A stretch of DNA of 64,000 nucleotides from Sphingomonas sp. AX6 (lineage in GTDB: Bacteria; Pseudomonadota; Alphaproteobacteria; Sphingomonadales; Sphingomonadaceae): the NCBI RefSeq assembly GCF_902506605.1, contig NZ_LR733979.1, positions 62,001-126,000 of the forward strand, read 5' to 3'. The notes under the pieces were generated by a model. It made no database searches. It worked only from the letters and a program-made list of their open reading frames with translations, and had not been told where the DNA came from. The translations under genes were made by a program, and so were the position numbers. Of this stretch, positions 50,675-60,753 are shown piece by piece (the first letter of the stretch is position 1; every line of letters starts with the position of its first letter).

Positions 50675-52392
50675 TCGTCCTGACCGCCCCGCAGATGATC
50701 GACCGGCGAGGTGCCGGGTCACGCAATCCGATGGTCGTCGCCGCTCATGCGCGGTTGATGGTGCTGATGCTCGTCTTCACGGCGTGCGTCGCAGTGGTGA
50801 TTTTCCGGCTGGCGCTGCTGGCGATTACGGTCGAGCCTGCAAGCGCGGCGACTGCTGCCAACGCGATGGTGCCGCTGCGCGGGGATGTGGTGGACCGCAA
50901 TGGTGCGCCGTTGGCGCGCACGATCGATGCCTGGTCGATCGGGATTCACCCCAAGAAAGTGATCGGCGACAAGGCGGCACTGGCAGCACAACTCGCCGCC
51001 GTGATCCCGGACCGGACCGAAGCGCAGTACCGCCAGATCCTCGAATCGGACTTTACCTTCACCTATCTGAAGCGTCGTGCGCTTCCCGAACTGGTGGCGG
51101 ACGTCAACGCGCTGGGCGAGCCCGGCATCGCCTTTTCGCGCGAGCCCGAGCGGCTCTATCCCCAGGCGACGATGGCCGCGCACGCGCTCGGTTATCTCAG
51201 CCGTGAAGGCGAGGGGATGCGCGGCATGGAGCGTGCGCTTAACGCGCAGCTCACCGATCCCACGGCGCGCGCCGCACCAACCCAATTGTCGATCGACGTG
51301 CGCGTGCAGGCGGCGCTGCAAAGCGAATTGTCGCGCGCGATGGCCAAGCATTCGGCGGCGGGCGCGGGCGGCATCGTGCTCGACGTCAATACCGGCGAAG
51401 TCGTCGCGATCGCGTCGCTGCCGACCTTCAACCCCAATAACATCGCCGGTGCCACCGACGACATGCTGCGCAACAACATGACGCAGAGCCAGTATGAACT
51501 GGGATCGACGTTCAAGCCGATCGCAATGGCAGGCGCGATGGATGCCGGCGTCGTCACGTCGATGGCGAAGCGGTACGACGCGACCGCGCCCCTGCAGGTC
51601 GGACGCTTCCGCATCCGCGACGATCATCCGCAGAATCGCTGGTTGAACGTGCCCGAATTGCTGGTTCATTCGTCGAATATCGCCACTGCGCGGATCGCCG
51701 AGGAAATGGGGCAGGCGCGGATGGAGCAACTGTTTCGCAACCTGGAATTCGACGAAGCGCCGAACATCGAAATCCGCGAAAAGGGCAAGCCGATCTGGCC
51801 GAGCTATTGGGGTCGGACCACGGTGATGACTACCGCTTATGGCCACGGGATCGCGGTGACGCCGCTGCATCTGGCCCAGGCCTATGCCGCGTTGGTCAAT
51901 GGCGGCATCCTGCGCCCGGCAACGATGCTCAAGGTCGAATCGGGTCGGGCCTCGCCCGGCAAGCGCGTCTTTTCGCAGAATACGAGCTGGCGGATTCGCC
52001 AGATGCTGCGGATGATCGTGACCGAAGGTACGGGCCGTCGCGCCGAAGCGCCCGGCTACCGCGTCGGGGGAAAGACCGGGACGGCTGAAAAGCCGGGATC
52101 GGGTGGCTATAGCCGCAGCGTGAACGTCTCTACCTTTGCCGCCGCCTTTCCGATGGATTCGCCCCGTTATGTCGTCATCGCGATGCTCGATGCGCCCAAG
52201 GGCACGTCGGACACGTTCGGATTCACGGGAGCCGCCTGGACGGCAGCGCCGGTCGTGTCGCGCGTTATCCAGCGCACGGGGTCGATGCTGGGGGTGATTC
52301 CCGATCGCGGCACCGACATCGACACGGCGGAACTCAAGTCGCTGATGTGGCGCGCGCCGGGCGAGCGCGAAGCGATGGCGAACGCGGAATGA
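50671..52392 (+). CDS. ftsI: Peptidoglycan transpeptidase FtsI (PBP3-type)
   Basis: A protein of 573 residues. A cytosolic start and one membrane helix (near 28-52) lead to the non-catalytic pedestal (about 60-220), then the transpeptidase domain. Active-site motifs are STFK (279-282; Ser279 acylated), SSN in LLVHSSNIATARI (near 340), and KTGTAEK near 470. It cross-links septal wall with FtsW. The TTG at 50671 overlaps the ftsL stop; ATG 50698 (the ninth codon region) is an alternative. It overlaps murE by four bases. Confidence 0.95.
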   Translation: MIVLTAPQMIDRRGAGSRNPMVVAAHARLMVLMLVFTACVAVVIFRLALLAITVEPASAATAANAMVPLRGDVVDRNGAPLARTIDAWSIGIHPKKVIGDKAALAAQLAAVIPDRTEAQYRQILESDFTFTYLKRRALPELVADVNALGEPGIAFSREPERLYPQATMAAHALGYLSREGEGMRGMERALNAQLTDPTARAAPTQLSIDVRVQAALQSELSRAMAKHSAAGAGGIVLDVNTGEVVAIASLPTFNPNNIAGATDDMLRNNMTQSQYELGSTFKPIAMAGAMDAGVVTSMAKRYDATAPLQVGRFRIRDDHPQNRWLNVPELLVHSSNIATARIAEEMGQARMEQLFRNLEFDEAPNIEIREKGKPIWPSYWGRTTVMTTAYGHGIAVTPLHLAQAYAALVNGGILRPATMLKVESGRASPGKRVFSQNTSWRIRQMLRMIVTEGTGRRAEAPGYRVGGKTGTAEKPGSGGYSRSVNVSTFAAAFPMDSPRYVVIAMLDAPKGTSDTFGFTGAAWTAAPVVSRVIQRTGSMLGVIPDRGTDIDTAELKSLMWRAPGEREAMANAE

Positions 52393-53804
52393 AGCTGTCC
52401 GCGCTTGCAGCCGGAGGGGGCGATGCGACCGTGACGGGCTTTGCCATCGACCACCGCAAGGTCGCGCCCGGCACGATCTTCGGTGCGTTCGAAGGCGCGC
52501 GGGTGAATGGCGAGGATTTCATCCACGCGGCGATTGCGTCAGGGGCGATCGCGGTCGTCGCTCGGCGCGAGGCCAGGGTCGAGGGCGCGCTGCACATCCC
52601 CGCCGACTCCCCGCGCGCCTGCTTCGCCGAACTGGCGGCGCAATTCTTCGGGCCGTTTCCTGAAATCTCGGTCGCGGTGACGGGCACCAACGGCAAGACA
52701 TCGACGGTCGAACTGACGCGACAATTGTGGCGAATGGCGGGGCATCACGCCGCCTCGATCGGGACGCTTGGCGTCACCACGCCCGACGAGCGCGTGACGA
52801 CCGGGTTGACGACGCCCGATGTCGTTACCTTCCTGTCGAATGTCGCCGGATTGCAACGCGAAGGCGTGACGCATCTGGCATTCGAAGCATCGAGCCACGG
52901 GCTGACCCAGTATCGCACCGAAGGGTTGCGGGTGAAGGCGGCCGCGTTCACCAACCTCAGCCGCGATCACCTCGATTATCATGGCGACATGGCGGCCTAT
53001 TTCACCGCTAAGCTGCGGCTGTTTGCCGAGGTGCTCGACGCCGATGGCACCGCGGTCGTGTGGGCCGATGATCCCCAGTCGGAACGTGTCGTCGATCTGG
53101 CCCACGCGCGCGGCAACAAGCTGATGACCGTGGGCACGCATGGCGACACGTTGCGGCTGGTCAGCCGCGCGCCGACCCTGCTCGGGCAGGGACTGGTGAT
53201 CGAGCATGAGGGGGTTGAGCATAAGGTCAACCTGCCGCTGATCGGTGCCTATCAGGCGGCAAACGCGCTGGTCGCCGCCGGGCTGGTGATCGCAACCGGC
53301 GGCGAGGCGAAGGCAACGCTGCCGGCGCTATCGCGGCTTCAGCCGGTACGCGGGCGGTTGGAACGCGCGGTGATCGCGCGGTCGGGTGCGCCGGTCTATG
53401 TCGATTATGCGCATACAGCCGACGCGCTGGAAGCGGCGATTGCGGCATTGAAGCCCCATGCGACCGGCAAGCTGATCGTGGTGTTCGGTGCAGGCGGCGA
53501 CCGCGACGAGGGCAAGCGGGAGGACATGGGCAAGGTCGCGGTGGCCGAAGCCGATGTGGTGATCGTCACCGACGATAATCCGCGCAACGAAGACCCGGCG
53601 GTTATTCGCGCGATGGTGATGACGGGCGCGGTCGGCGCGACCGAAATCGGCGACCGGCGTGCGGCGATCCGCGCGGCGATCGAGATGGCGGGCGCGGAAG
53701 ACATCGTCCTGATCGCGGGCAAGGGGCATGAACAGGGGCAGTTGGTCGGCGATCTGGTGCTGCCGTTCGACGACGTGGTCGTTGCGCGCGAGGAAGCGGC
53801 GTGA
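52389..53804 (+). CDS. murE: UDP-MurNAc-tripeptide synthetase MurE, meso-DAP-adding
   Basis: A protein of 471 residues that adds meso-diaminopimelate to UDP-MurNAc-L-Ala-D-Glu. The ATP P-loop is AVTGTNGKTSTVEL (near 95-108); the GLTTPDVVTFLSN region and HHxxYHGDMAAY are typical. The DNPR motif in VTDDNPRNEDPAV specifies meso-DAP over lysine. ATG overlaps ftsI (ATGA). It is followed by a repeat of about 150 bases rather than direct coupling to murF. Confidence 0.95.
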   Translation: MKLSALAAGGGDATVTGFAIDHRKVAPGTIFGAFEGARVNGEDFIHAAIASGAIAVVARREARVEGALHIPADSPRACFAELAAQFFGPFPEISVAVTGTNGKTSTVELTRQLWRMAGHHAASIGTLGVTTPDERVTTGLTTPDVVTFLSNVAGLQREGVTHLAFEASSHGLTQYRTEGLRVKAAAFTNLSRDHLDYHGDMAAYFTAKLRLFAEVLDADGTAVVWADDPQSERVVDLAHARGNKLMTVGTHGDTLRLVSRAPTLLGQGLVIEHEGVEHKVNLPLIGAYQAANALVAAGLVIATGGEAKATLPALSRLQPVRGRLERAVIARSGAPVYVDYAHTADALEAAIAALKPHATGKLIVVFGAGGDRDEGKREDMGKVAVAEADVVIVTDDNPRNEDPAVIRAMVMTGAVGATEIGDRRAAIRAAIEMAGAEDIVLIAGKGHEQGQLVGDLVLPFDDVVVAREEAA

Positions 53805-53820
53805 TGGGTGTGCCGCAAAC

Positions 53821-53970
53821 GATGATCTCCCTCCCACCTCGGGGGGAGGGTCGGGGTGGGGGTAGCGATTGCATTGGCAATCGCGCGCCGCGCCGTGCCG
53901 CTTCCCCCATCCAACTGCGACTAGGCAGCAAGCTGCCTAGTCATCGTATCCTTCCCCCCTTCGGGAGGAA
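53821..53970. repeat. GC-rich palindromic element between murE and murF (family F-like)
   Basis: Terminal segments CTCCCTCCCACCTCGGGGGG and CTTCCCCCTTCGGGAGGAAG each fold and partially mirror one another. Inside lies a perfect 10-bp hairpin, GACTAGGCAG-CAAG-CTGCCTAGTC (53919-53942). The right end supplies the GGGAGGAAG that serves as the Shine-Dalgarno of murF. Similar in layout, not closely in sequence, to the element at 61940-62071. Confidence 0.65.
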
Positions 53971-53973
53971 GAA

Positions 53974-55347
53974 ATGATTGGGCTATGGAGCGCCGCCGAT
54001 ATTGCTGCCGATAACGGCGGCACGGCATCTGCCGACTTCACCGCCACACAGGTCGCGTTCGATTCACGCGAAGTTACGCCCGGAACGCTGTTCATCGCGC
54101 TAAGGGGCGAGGCGACCGACGGGCACAAATTCCTGACCCAGGCATTCGATCGCGGCGCGTCGGGGGCGATCGTATCGGAGGATTGCGACCACCCGCACGT
54201 CCGTGTCGCCGATACGATGGCGGCGCTCGAGGCGCTGGGCATCGCCGCCCGCGCCCGCACCGATGCGAAGATCATCGGCGTCACCGGGTCGGTCGGCAAG
54301 ACCGGGACCAAGGAAGCCTTGTTCGCCTGTCTCGATCGGATTTCGCGCGGTGCCGCGCACCGATCGGTCAAAAGCTACAACAATCATACCGGCGTGCCGC
54401 TGAGTCTGGCGCGGATGCCCGCTGACACGCGGTTCGGCGTGTTCGAAATGGGAATGAACCATGCGGGCGAGCTTGCGGCGCTGACGCGAATGGTGCGTCC
54501 GCACGTCGCCGTCGTTACGACCATCGCGCCTGCGCACACCGAATTCTTTTCGGGCGAGGAAGCGATTGCCGATGCCAAGGGTGAGATCTTCGAAGGGCTG
54601 GAACCCGGCGGCGTCGCGATCATCCCTTATGATAGTCCGCACCGCGACCGGCTGATCGCCGCGGCCAGTCCTCATGCGGCGAAAATCGTCACCTTCGGGT
54701 TGAGCAAGGACGCCGACGTTCATCCGATCGAACGGATGGCGGCACTGGGCGGTGGCACTTTCGTTTCCGCACGTGTCGGCGATAAGGAATTGAGCTTTAC
54801 GCTCGCGCCCCCCGGCGAGCATTGGGTCGCCAATGCGATGGCCATTCTCGCTGGGGTCGATGCGGTGGACGGCGACCTGGCGCAAGCGGGGCTGGCGCTG
54901 GCCGAACTCGAGGGGCTGGCCGGGCGCGGCGCGCGACTGACGGTTGCGCTGCCAGGTGGCGAGGCACTGGTGATCGACGAAAGCTACAACGCCAATCCGG
55001 CATCGATGCGCGCGACGCTGAAGGTGTTGGGTGTGGAACCCGCCACGCGTCGCATCGCGGTGTTGGGCGAGATGCGCGAACTGGGCGACGACAGCGACGC
55101 CTATCACGCCGCGCTCACAGCACCGCTCGACGAAGCGAGCGTTTCCTACGCCATATTGGTGGGCGGCGGCATGACGGCACTCGCCAAGGCGCTTGAGGGT
55201 CACACCGAATTCGTCCATGTGGCGACCGCCGCCGAGGCACGGGACGCGCTGGACGCGATTCTGTCGCCGGGCGACGCCGTCCTCATCAAGGGTTCGAACG
55301 CAGTCGGGCTGTCGGCACTCGTCGCCAGCCTGTCGGGAAGGGGCTGA
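53974..55347 (+). CDS. murF: UDP-MurNAc-pentapeptide synthetase MurF
   Basis: A protein of 457 residues that adds D-Ala-D-Ala to UDP-MurNAc-tripeptide. P-loop region is [15 protein letters not shown] (near 105-119). [14 protein letters not shown] and [19 protein letters not shown] are the family signatures; the C-terminal domain follows at about 300-457. ATG 53974 has GGGAGGAAG immediately upstream, delivered by the preceding repeat element. Its TGA overlaps the mraY ATG by one base (TGATG). Confidence 0.96.
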   Translation: MIGLWSAADIAADNGGTASADFTATQVAFDSREVTPGTLFIALRGEATDGHKFLTQAFDRGASGAIVSEDCDHPHVRVADTMAALEALGIAARARTDAKIIGVTGSVGKTGTKEALFACLDRISRGAAHRSVKSYNNHTGVPLSLARMPADTRFGVFEMGMNHAGELAALTRMVRPHVAVVTTIAPAHTEFFSGEEAIADAKGEIFEGLEPGGVAIIPYDSPHRDRLIAAASPHAAKIVTFGLSKDADVHPIERMAALGGGTFVSARVGDKELSFTLAPPGEHWVANAMAILAGVDAVDGDLAQAGLALAELEGLAGRGARLTVALPGGEALVIDESYNANPASMRATLKVLGVEPATRRIAVLGEMRELGDDSDAYHAALTAPLDEASVSYAILVGGGMTALAKALEGHTEFVHVATAAEARDALDAILSPGDAVLIKGSNAVGLSALVASLSGRG

Positions 55348-56417
55348 TGCTTTACCTCATTGCCGAATATCTGGGCTTCCCCAGCGTCTCGAACCTGATC
55401 CGATATCTGTCGTTCCGCGCGGGTGCTTCGGTTGCGACCGCGTTGTTCGTCGGCCTGATCATCGGCCCCAAATTCATCGGCTGGCTTCGCGTTCGCCAGG
55501 GCAAGGGGCAGCCGATCCGCGAGGACGGCCCGCAATCGCATCTGGCGAAGCGCGGCACGCCGACGATGGGCGGATTGCTGATCCTGACCTCGCTGACCTT
55601 TTCCGTCCTGCTGTGGATGGACCTGTCCGATCCGTCGGTGTGGGCGTGCCTGTTCGTGCTGATCGGCTTCGGCATGATCGGCTTTCTCGACGATTACGAC
55701 AAGGTTCGCAAAGCCACGACCGCAGGCGTTTCCGGGCGCATCCGGTTGCTCGGCGAGTTTGCGATTGCGGGCGTCGCGAGCTGGATCATCATCCAGCAAT
55801 CGGGGACGATGCTGTACGTGCCCTTCTTCTCGCATATCTCGATCGATCTGGGCTATTTTTACATCCTGTTCGCCGCGTTCACGATCGTCGCGTTCGGCAA
55901 TGCGGTGAACCTGACCGACGGGCTCGATGGGCTGGCGACGATGCCGGTCATCATCGCCGCGGTCGCGCTGATGGTCATCACCTATCTGGTCGGCAATGCG
56001 CGCTTCGCCGAATATCTGGGCATTCCGCATGTGCCGGGCGCAGGCGACCTCGCCATTTTCTGCGGCGCGATCGTGGGGGCGGGGCTGGCGTTCCTGTGGT
56101 TTAACGCGCCCCCCGCAGCCGTGTTCATGGGCGATACCGGCAGCCTCGCGCTGGGCGGCGCGCTGGGTGCGATCGCAGTGGTGTCCAAGCACGAACTGGT
56201 GCTGGCGATCATCGGCGGGCTGTTCGTGGTCGAGGCGCTGAGCGTCATCATCCAGGTGTTCTTCTACAAGCGCACGGGCAAGCGCGTGTTTCGCATGGCG
56301 CCGATCCATCATCATTTCGAACAACTGGGCTGGTCCGAGCCGACCGTGGTGATCCGTTTCTGGATCATTGCGCTGGTGCTGGCGCTGGCTGGCCTGTCCA
56401 CGCTGAAATTGCGGTGA
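55347..56417 (+). CDS. mraY: Phospho-MurNAc-pentapeptide translocase MraY
   Basis: A protein of 356 residues with about ten membrane helices. It transfers phospho-MurNAc-pentapeptide to undecaprenyl phosphate, making lipid I. Conserved parts are PTMGGLLIL, the DD pair in [27 protein letters not shown], and the C-terminal [12 protein letters not shown] with the catalytic His cluster. It overlaps murF upstream (TGATG) and the short murD-like gene downstream by four bases (GTGA). Confidence 0.97.
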   Translation: MLYLIAEYLGFPSVSNLIRYLSFRAGASVATALFVGLIIGPKFIGWLRVRQGKGQPIREDGPQSHLAKRGTPTMGGLLILTSLTFSVLLWMDLSDPSVWACLFVLIGFGMIGFLDDYDKVRKATTAGVSGRIRLLGEFAIAGVASWIIIQQSGTMLYVPFFSHISIDLGYFYILFAAFTIVAFGNAVNLTDGLDGLATMPVIIAAVALMVITYLVGNARFAEYLGIPHVPGAGDLAIFCGAIVGAGLAFLWFNAPPAAVFMGDTGSLALGGALGAIAVVSKHELVLAIIGGLFVVEALSVIIQVFFYKRTGKRVFRMAPIHHHFEQLGWSEPTVVIRFWIIALVLALAGLSTLKLR

Positions 56418-56911
56418 GCACGGGCGTCCCCCTCCACGCCAACGTGTTCGTGTGCGGGGTGGGTCCGCGCACCGCGAAGCTGATCGCGCATATCCTGAGC
56501 GATGCGGGCGCGGTGCGGCTGATCCGTGCCGATGACGAACCCGCAGGCGGCGTGACGGTGCTGACCGGGGTCGATCCCGGCATCGATGTTTCGCGTGACG
56601 CTTTGATCGTCCAGCATTTGCTGGCGCGACCCAAGAGTGCGCCCTTGGTGGTCGGAATCGGCGACGTGCGCGCGGGGACGATTGCGCGCCAGGTTGCGAT
56701 GGCAGGCCGGGCCGAGGAATTGCATAAGGTCGCACCCGGCGTGTGCCTGAACGCATCGCGCTGGCCGGGATTACAGGGACCGGGCGACGATCTGGTCGCA
56801 CTCTGCGCAATTGCCGCGTGCGAGGCGCTGGACGTGGATCAGTCTATGATCGACAAGGGGCTGGAAAGCTTTGGCGCGAATATTGCGCCGACCGTGGGGG
56901 CGGGAACATGA
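56414..56911 (+). CDS. 165-residue protein in the murD slot; probable degenerate MurD
   Basis: In every other respect the order is that of a standard dcw cluster, and murD belongs between mraY and ftsW. This ORF is 165 residues instead of about 440. Parts recall Mur[21 protein letters not shown] resembles the stretch after the MurD P-loop, [10 protein letters not shown] resembles VAVLTNITPD, and [20 protein letters not shown] then [17 protein letters not shown] resembles the MurD segment LQGPHNxQNAAAAIAAxxAL. There is no Walker GKST/GKTT loop, no catalytic Glu-His-Lys set and no C-terminal ligase domain. GTG 56414 overlaps mraY and ATG-TGA overlaps ftsW by four bases, so the frame is kept. 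It cannot ligate D-Glu by itself. Confidence 0.6.
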   Translation: MSTGVPLHANVFVCGVGPRTAKLIAHILSDAGAVRLIRADDEPAGGVTVLTGVDPGIDVSRDALIVQHLLARPKSAPLVVGIGDVRAGTIARQVAMAGRAEELHKVAPGVCLNASRWPGLQGPGDDLVALCAIAACEALDVDQSMIDKGLESFGANIAPTVGAGT

Positions 56912-58137
56912 CCGATGTGTTGCGCGGGACCGGAGGCGTATCGACCGGTCGCCTGCGCGAGAAATTCGACCGCCGCGTCGGGCGTTCCAGTCGCTCGCCG
57001 CTGGCCATGTGGTTCTGGGAAATCGACCGCGTATTGCTGTTGATGGCGCTGTTCCTGATCGCGATCGGGCTGATTGCGGTCGCGGCTGCGTCGCCTGCCT
57101 CCGCCGACCGTTATTCGGACATCCAGCACCGCATCGCGCCGATGGAATATTTCTGGAAACAGGCGGGCTGGGTCGGATTGTCGATCCCGGTGATGCTGGT
57201 GGTGTCGATGCTGCCGATCACGCTCGCGCGGCGACTGGCGCTTCTGGGCCTCGTTGTGTTTGCCGCATTTCTGGCACTGACGCCCGTGCTGGGCGTGACC
57301 GTCAACGGTGCCAAGCGCTGGATTTCGGTCGGGATCGGCCAGTTTCAGCCTTCGGAATTCCTGAAGCCGATGTTCGTGGTGACGACGGCCTGGCTGTTGT
57401 CGTTCCGGGCCAAAGACCAGACGCTGCCGGTCGTGCTCATCACCGGCGCGCTGACCGCGGTGATTGGCGGCCTGTTGATGCTCCAGCCCGATTTCGGACA
57501 GACGGTGGTGTTCGGCCTCATCTGGCTGACCATGCTGACGGTGGCGGGCACCTCTCACAAGATCATCGGCACGTTGCTTGGCGCGGGCGTCGGCGGCGTG
57601 GTCGCGGCATATTTCTTCTACGACACCGCGCGAATCCGCATCGACGGCTATCTGTTCGGCGAAGGCGGGCAGGTGACCGACACGTATCAGACCGACATGG
57701 CCCATTCGGTGCTGACCGCAGGCGGCGTGGTGGGAACCGGCCCCGGTGGGGGACGCGTCAAGTTCCTGCTGCCCGAGGCGCATACCGATTACATCTTTGC
57801 GGTGATCGGCGAGGAATTCGGGCTAATCGCGTGCGCGATCGTCGCGTTGCTGTTCCTGGGGATCGTCATCCGCGTGTTCGTCAAATTGCTGGACGAGGAA
57901 GACCCGTTCCGCGTGCTCGCCGCAGCAGGTCTAGCCGCGCAGTTCGGGCTACAGGCGCTGATCAACATGGCGGTCAATGTCGGGATCGCACCGTCCAAGG
58001 GCATGACGCTGCCCTTCATAAGCTATGGCGGGTCGTCGATGGTGGCGCTGTCGATCGCGATGGGACTATTGCTCGCCTTCACGCGGCGGAACCCGTATCT
58101 GTCGCGATCAACCTATAATGTGAGATATGGTGGATGA
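56908..58137 (+). CDS. ftsW: Peptidoglycan glycosyltransferase FtsW
   Basis: A SEDS-family protein of 409 residues with about ten membrane helices. It polymerises lipid II at the septum with FtsI. Signatures are GAKRWISVGIGQFQPSEFLK, LLMLQPDFGQTVV, PEAHTDYIFAVIGEEFGL (with the putative catalytic Asp/His region), and the C-terminal GMTLPFISYGGSSM. The N-terminal cytosolic lead of about 45 residues is longer than average. ATG 56908 overlaps the murD-like gene; the stop overlaps murG (ATGA). Confidence 0.96.
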   Translation: MTDVLRGTGGVSTGRLREKFDRRVGRSSRSPLAMWFWEIDRVLLLMALFLIAIGLIAVAAASPASADRYSDIQHRIAPMEYFWKQAGWVGLSIPVMLVVSMLPITLARRLALLGLVVFAAFLALTPVLGVTVNGAKRWISVGIGQFQPSEFLKPMFVVTTAWLLSFRAKDQTLPVVLITGALTAVIGGLLMLQPDFGQTVVFGLIWLTMLTVAGTSHKIIGTLLGAGVGGVVAAYFFYDTARIRIDGYLFGEGGQVTDTYQTDMAHSVLTAGGVVGTGPGGGRVKFLLPEAHTDYIFAVIGEEFGLIACAIVALLFLGIVIRVFVKLLDEEDPFRVLAAAGLAAQFGLQALINMAVNVGIAPSKGMTLPFISYGGSSMVALSIAMGLLLAFTRRNPYLSRSTYNVRYGG

Positions 58138-59270
58138 GCCGTTCGCGGCATTTCGTACTGGCGGCCGGGGGCACCGGCGGCCACATGGTTCCCGCAGCGG
58201 CACTCGCAGCGGAATTGCGCGCGCGCGGGCATCACGTCGCATTGGTGAGTGACGAGCGCGGCGTGCGCTTTCCCGGCCTGTTCGACGGTGTGCAGACGCA
58301 TGTCCTGCCCGCCGGGCGGTTTGCAGGCGGGCCAATCGGTTATCTCCGCGCGGCGCGCAAGATGGTGGAGGGTCGCGCGATGGCGATCCGCCTGCTCGAC
58401 AGCTTCCGGCCCGCCGCCGTGATCGGTTTCGGGGGTTATCCGGCGTTCCCGACCCTGCTCGCGGCGTTCCATCACAAGATCCCGACGATCATCCACGAGC
58501 AGAATGCGGTGCTCGGCCGCGTCAATCGGCTGGTCGCGGGCAAGGTCGATGCGATCGCCACTTCCTATGCCGATGTCGCGCGTTTGAAGCCGCGTCACGC
58601 CGCCAAGACGCAGCTAATCGGCAACCCGGTGCGCGCCGAGGTGCTGGAATTGCGTCACAAGCCCTATCCGATGCTCGACGAGGAAAGCATTTTCCGCGTG
58701 CTGGTGACCGGCGGCAGCCAGGGCGCGAGCGTGCTGAGTCAGGTGGTACCCGATGGCCTTGCCATGCTCCCTGTCCATTTTCGCCGTCGCCTGCAAGTGA
58801 CGCATCAGGCGCGGATCGAGGACATCGACGCGGTGCGCGCCAAATATGCCGAGCATGGTATCCCGGCTGAAATCGCCACTTACCTGCCCGATATGCCCGA
58901 GCGGCTGGCCTGGGCGCATCTGGTGATCGCGCGCGCGGGTGCATCGACGATTGCGGAACTGACGGCGGCCGGACGTCCTGCCATCCTGGTGCCGCTTCCG
59001 ACCTCCACCGACGATCACCAGACCGCGAACGCGCGGGAGATTTCGGATGCGGGCGGGGCGCGCACGATCCAGCAGCGCGCGTTCACGCCGGGCGAACTCG
59101 CCAAGCAGATGCAGAAACTGGGGCTTGAACCCCGTGCGCTCGAGAATGCTGCGGGCCGCGCCAAAAGCTGCGGTCGCCCCGATGCGGTGCGTGACCTGGC
59201 CGATCTGGTCGAGCGGGTCGACGGATCGCAGACCGCTGGTCCCGTCGCGCTGTCGAGGGCGGCGGCATGA
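58134..59270 (+). CDS. murG: Undecaprenyldiphospho-muramoylpentapeptide beta-N-acetylglucosaminyltransferase MurG
   Basis: A protein of 378 residues that adds GlcNAc to lipid I, making lipid II on the inner face of the membrane. GT-B fold: the N-terminal glycine-rich loop [34 protein letters not shown] and [13 protein letters not shown] bind lipid [34 protein letters not shown] and ADDHQTANA-like residues ([12 protein letters not shown]) bind UDP-GlcNAc. The last 20 residues are followed by a repeat fragment instead of a direct overlap with murC. Confidence 0.96.
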   Translation: MSRSRHFVLAAGGTGGHMVPAAALAAELRARGHHVALVSDERGVRFPGLFDGVQTHVLPAGRFAGGPIGYLRAARKMVEGRAMAIRLLDSFRPAAVIGFGGYPAFPTLLAAFHHKIPTIIHEQNAVLGRVNRLVAGKVDAIATSYADVARLKPRHAAKTQLIGNPVRAEVLELRHKPYPMLDEESIFRVLVTGGSQGASVLSQVVPDGLAMLPVHFRRRLQVTHQARIEDIDAVRAKYAEHGIPAEIATYLPDMPERLAWAHLVIARAGASTIAELTAAGRPAILVPLPTSTDDHQTANAREISDAGGARTIQQRAFTPGELAKQMQKLGLEPRALENAAGRAKSCGRPDAVRDLADLVERVDGSQTAGPVALSRAAA

Positions 59271-59297
59271 GGGGCCCTTCGACAAGCTCAGGACAGG
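59271..59297. repeat. Repeat fragment (family B-like) at the murG/murC junction
   Basis: CCCTTCGACAAGCTCAGGAC matches the outer arm word of dispersed sphingomonad repeats (compare CTTCTCGACAAGCTCGAAGG in the copy at 13561-13671). It directly abuts the murC hairpin and is the only break in overlap-coupling at this point. Confidence 0.5.
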
Positions 59298-59336
59298 CAA
59301 CACCTTTCATCGGAGGTATCCGATGAAAGGTGTTGC
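59297..59336 (+). promoter_or_regulatory. Perfect 18-bp hairpin enclosing the murC Shine-Dalgarno and start
   Basis: GCAACACCTTTCATCGGA (59297-59314) is the exact reverse complement of 59319-59336, with loop GGTA. The right arm contains ATG 59323 and the first codons of murC; the Shine-Dalgarno GGAGG (59312-59316) straddles the left arm and loop. The mRNA structure would hide the start, so murC expression may need an opened hairpin or ribosomes arriving from murG. It looks like an inverted duplication of the murC 5' end. Confidence 0.7.
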
Positions 59337-60753
59337 AACCGATATCGGCACGATCCACTTCATCGGCATCGGTGGGATCGGCATGTCAGGCATCGCCGAG
59401 GTGATGCACAATATGGGTTATAGCGTTCAGGGGTCGGACGCCGCCGACAGCTATGTGATCGAGGGGCTGCGCAAGCGCGGCATCCCCGTTGCCATCGGGC
59501 AGGATCCGGCCAATCTGGGCGACGCGGCGGTGGTCGTCACGTCGACTGCGATCAAGCGTGGCAATCCGGAAGTCGAGGCCGCCTATGCAAACCGCATTCC
59601 CGTGGTCCGCCGCGCGGAAATGCTCGCCGAACTGATGCGCCTGAAATCGACCGTCGCGGTCGCGGGCACGCATGGCAAGACGACGACGACCAGCATGATC
59701 GCCGCGATCCTCGATGCTGGCAATATCGACCCGACCGTCATCAATGGCGGAATCATCAACCAGTACGGATCGAACGCACGGCTGGGCGACAGCGAGTGGA
59801 TGGTGGTCGAGGCCGACGAGAGCGACGGCAGTTTCCTGCGGTTGGACGGCACGATCGCGGTCGTCACCAACATCGATCCCGAACATCTCGACCATTATGG
59901 CTCGTTCGAGCGCGCCAAGGACGCCTATGTCGAGTTCGTCGAGAATGTGCCTTTTTACGGCGCGGCGTTGCTGTGCCTCGACCATGCCGAGGTTCAGGCG
60001 ATCATCCCGCGCGTCCGTGACCGGCGGATCGTGACCTATGGATTCGCCGCCAGCGCCGATGTGCGGGGCGTCAACGTCCAGCCCTATCCGGGCGGCAACC
60101 GGTTCGAGGCGATCATCCGCCACCGCGACGGCACCACGCGGTCGATCGAGGACATCGACCTGCCGATGGCGGGGCGGCACAATGTCCAGAATGCGCTGGC
60201 CGCGGTCGGCGTCGCGCTGGAAATGGGTATCGACGACGCGACGATCCAGACCGGCTTCAAACAGTTTGGCGGGGTCAAACGCCGCTTCACCAAGGTAGGC
60301 GAGGTTGGCTTCGACGGCGCGGACCCGGCGATCGTGATCGACGATTACGGCCACCATCCGGTCGAAATCCGTGCAGTGCTGTCGGCGGCGCGGGAGAGTG
60401 CAACCGGTCGCGTGATCGCGGTGGTTCAGCCGCATCGCTATTCGCGGCTGGGCAATCTGATGGACGACTTCGCGCAAGGGTTCAATGACGCCGATCAGGT
60501 CTATGTGACCCCGGTCTACGCCGCGGGTGAGGCGCCGGTCGAGGGGGTCGATGCGGAGGCCTTGGTCGCGCGCACCGCCGAACGCGGCCACCGCGCGGTC
60601 GAGACGGTCGCTGATGCGGATGCGCTCGCACGGGTGCTGGCCGATCAGGCGCAGCCCGGTGACCTGATCGTATGTCTGGGCGCGGGCGACATCACCAAAT
60701 GGGCGGCGGGCCTGGCTGATGCGGTGAACGCACAGCGGAAGGTCGCGGCATGA
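59323..60753 (+). CDS. murC: UDP-N-acetylmuramate-L-alanine ligase MurC
   Basis: A protein of 476 residues, the first peptide-adding Mur ligase. N-terminal Rossmann domain [19 protein letters not shown] loop [13 protein letters not shown] (near 115-127); [14 protein letters not shown] carries the catalytic Glu; [14 protein letters not shown] and the C-terminal [14 protein letters not shown] are diagnostic. The ATG 59323 with GGAGG lies inside a perfect hairpin (see 59297-59336). Its stop overlaps the small 65-residue ORF by four bases. Confidence 0.97.
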   Translation: MKGVATDIGTIHFIGIGGIGMSGIAEVMHNMGYSVQGSDAADSYVIEGLRKRGIPVAIGQDPANLGDAAVVVTSTAIKRGNPEVEAAYANRIPVVRRAEMLAELMRLKSTVAVAGTHGKTTTTSMIAAILDAGNIDPTVINGGIINQYGSNARLGDSEWMVVEADESDGSFLRLDGTIAVVTNIDPEHLDHYGSFERAKDAYVEFVENVPFYGAALLCLDHAEVQAIIPRVRDRRIVTYGFAASADVRGVNVQPYPGGNRFEAIIRHRDGTTRSIEDIDLPMAGRHNVQNALAAVGVALEMGIDDATIQTGFKQFGGVKRRFTKVGEVGFDGADPAIVIDDYGHHPVEIRAVLSAARESATGRVIAVVQPHRYSRLGNLMDDFAQGFNDADQVYVTPVYAAGEAPVEGVDAEALVARTAERGHRAVETVADADALARVLADQAQPGDLIVCLGAGDITKWAAGLADAVNAQRKVAA

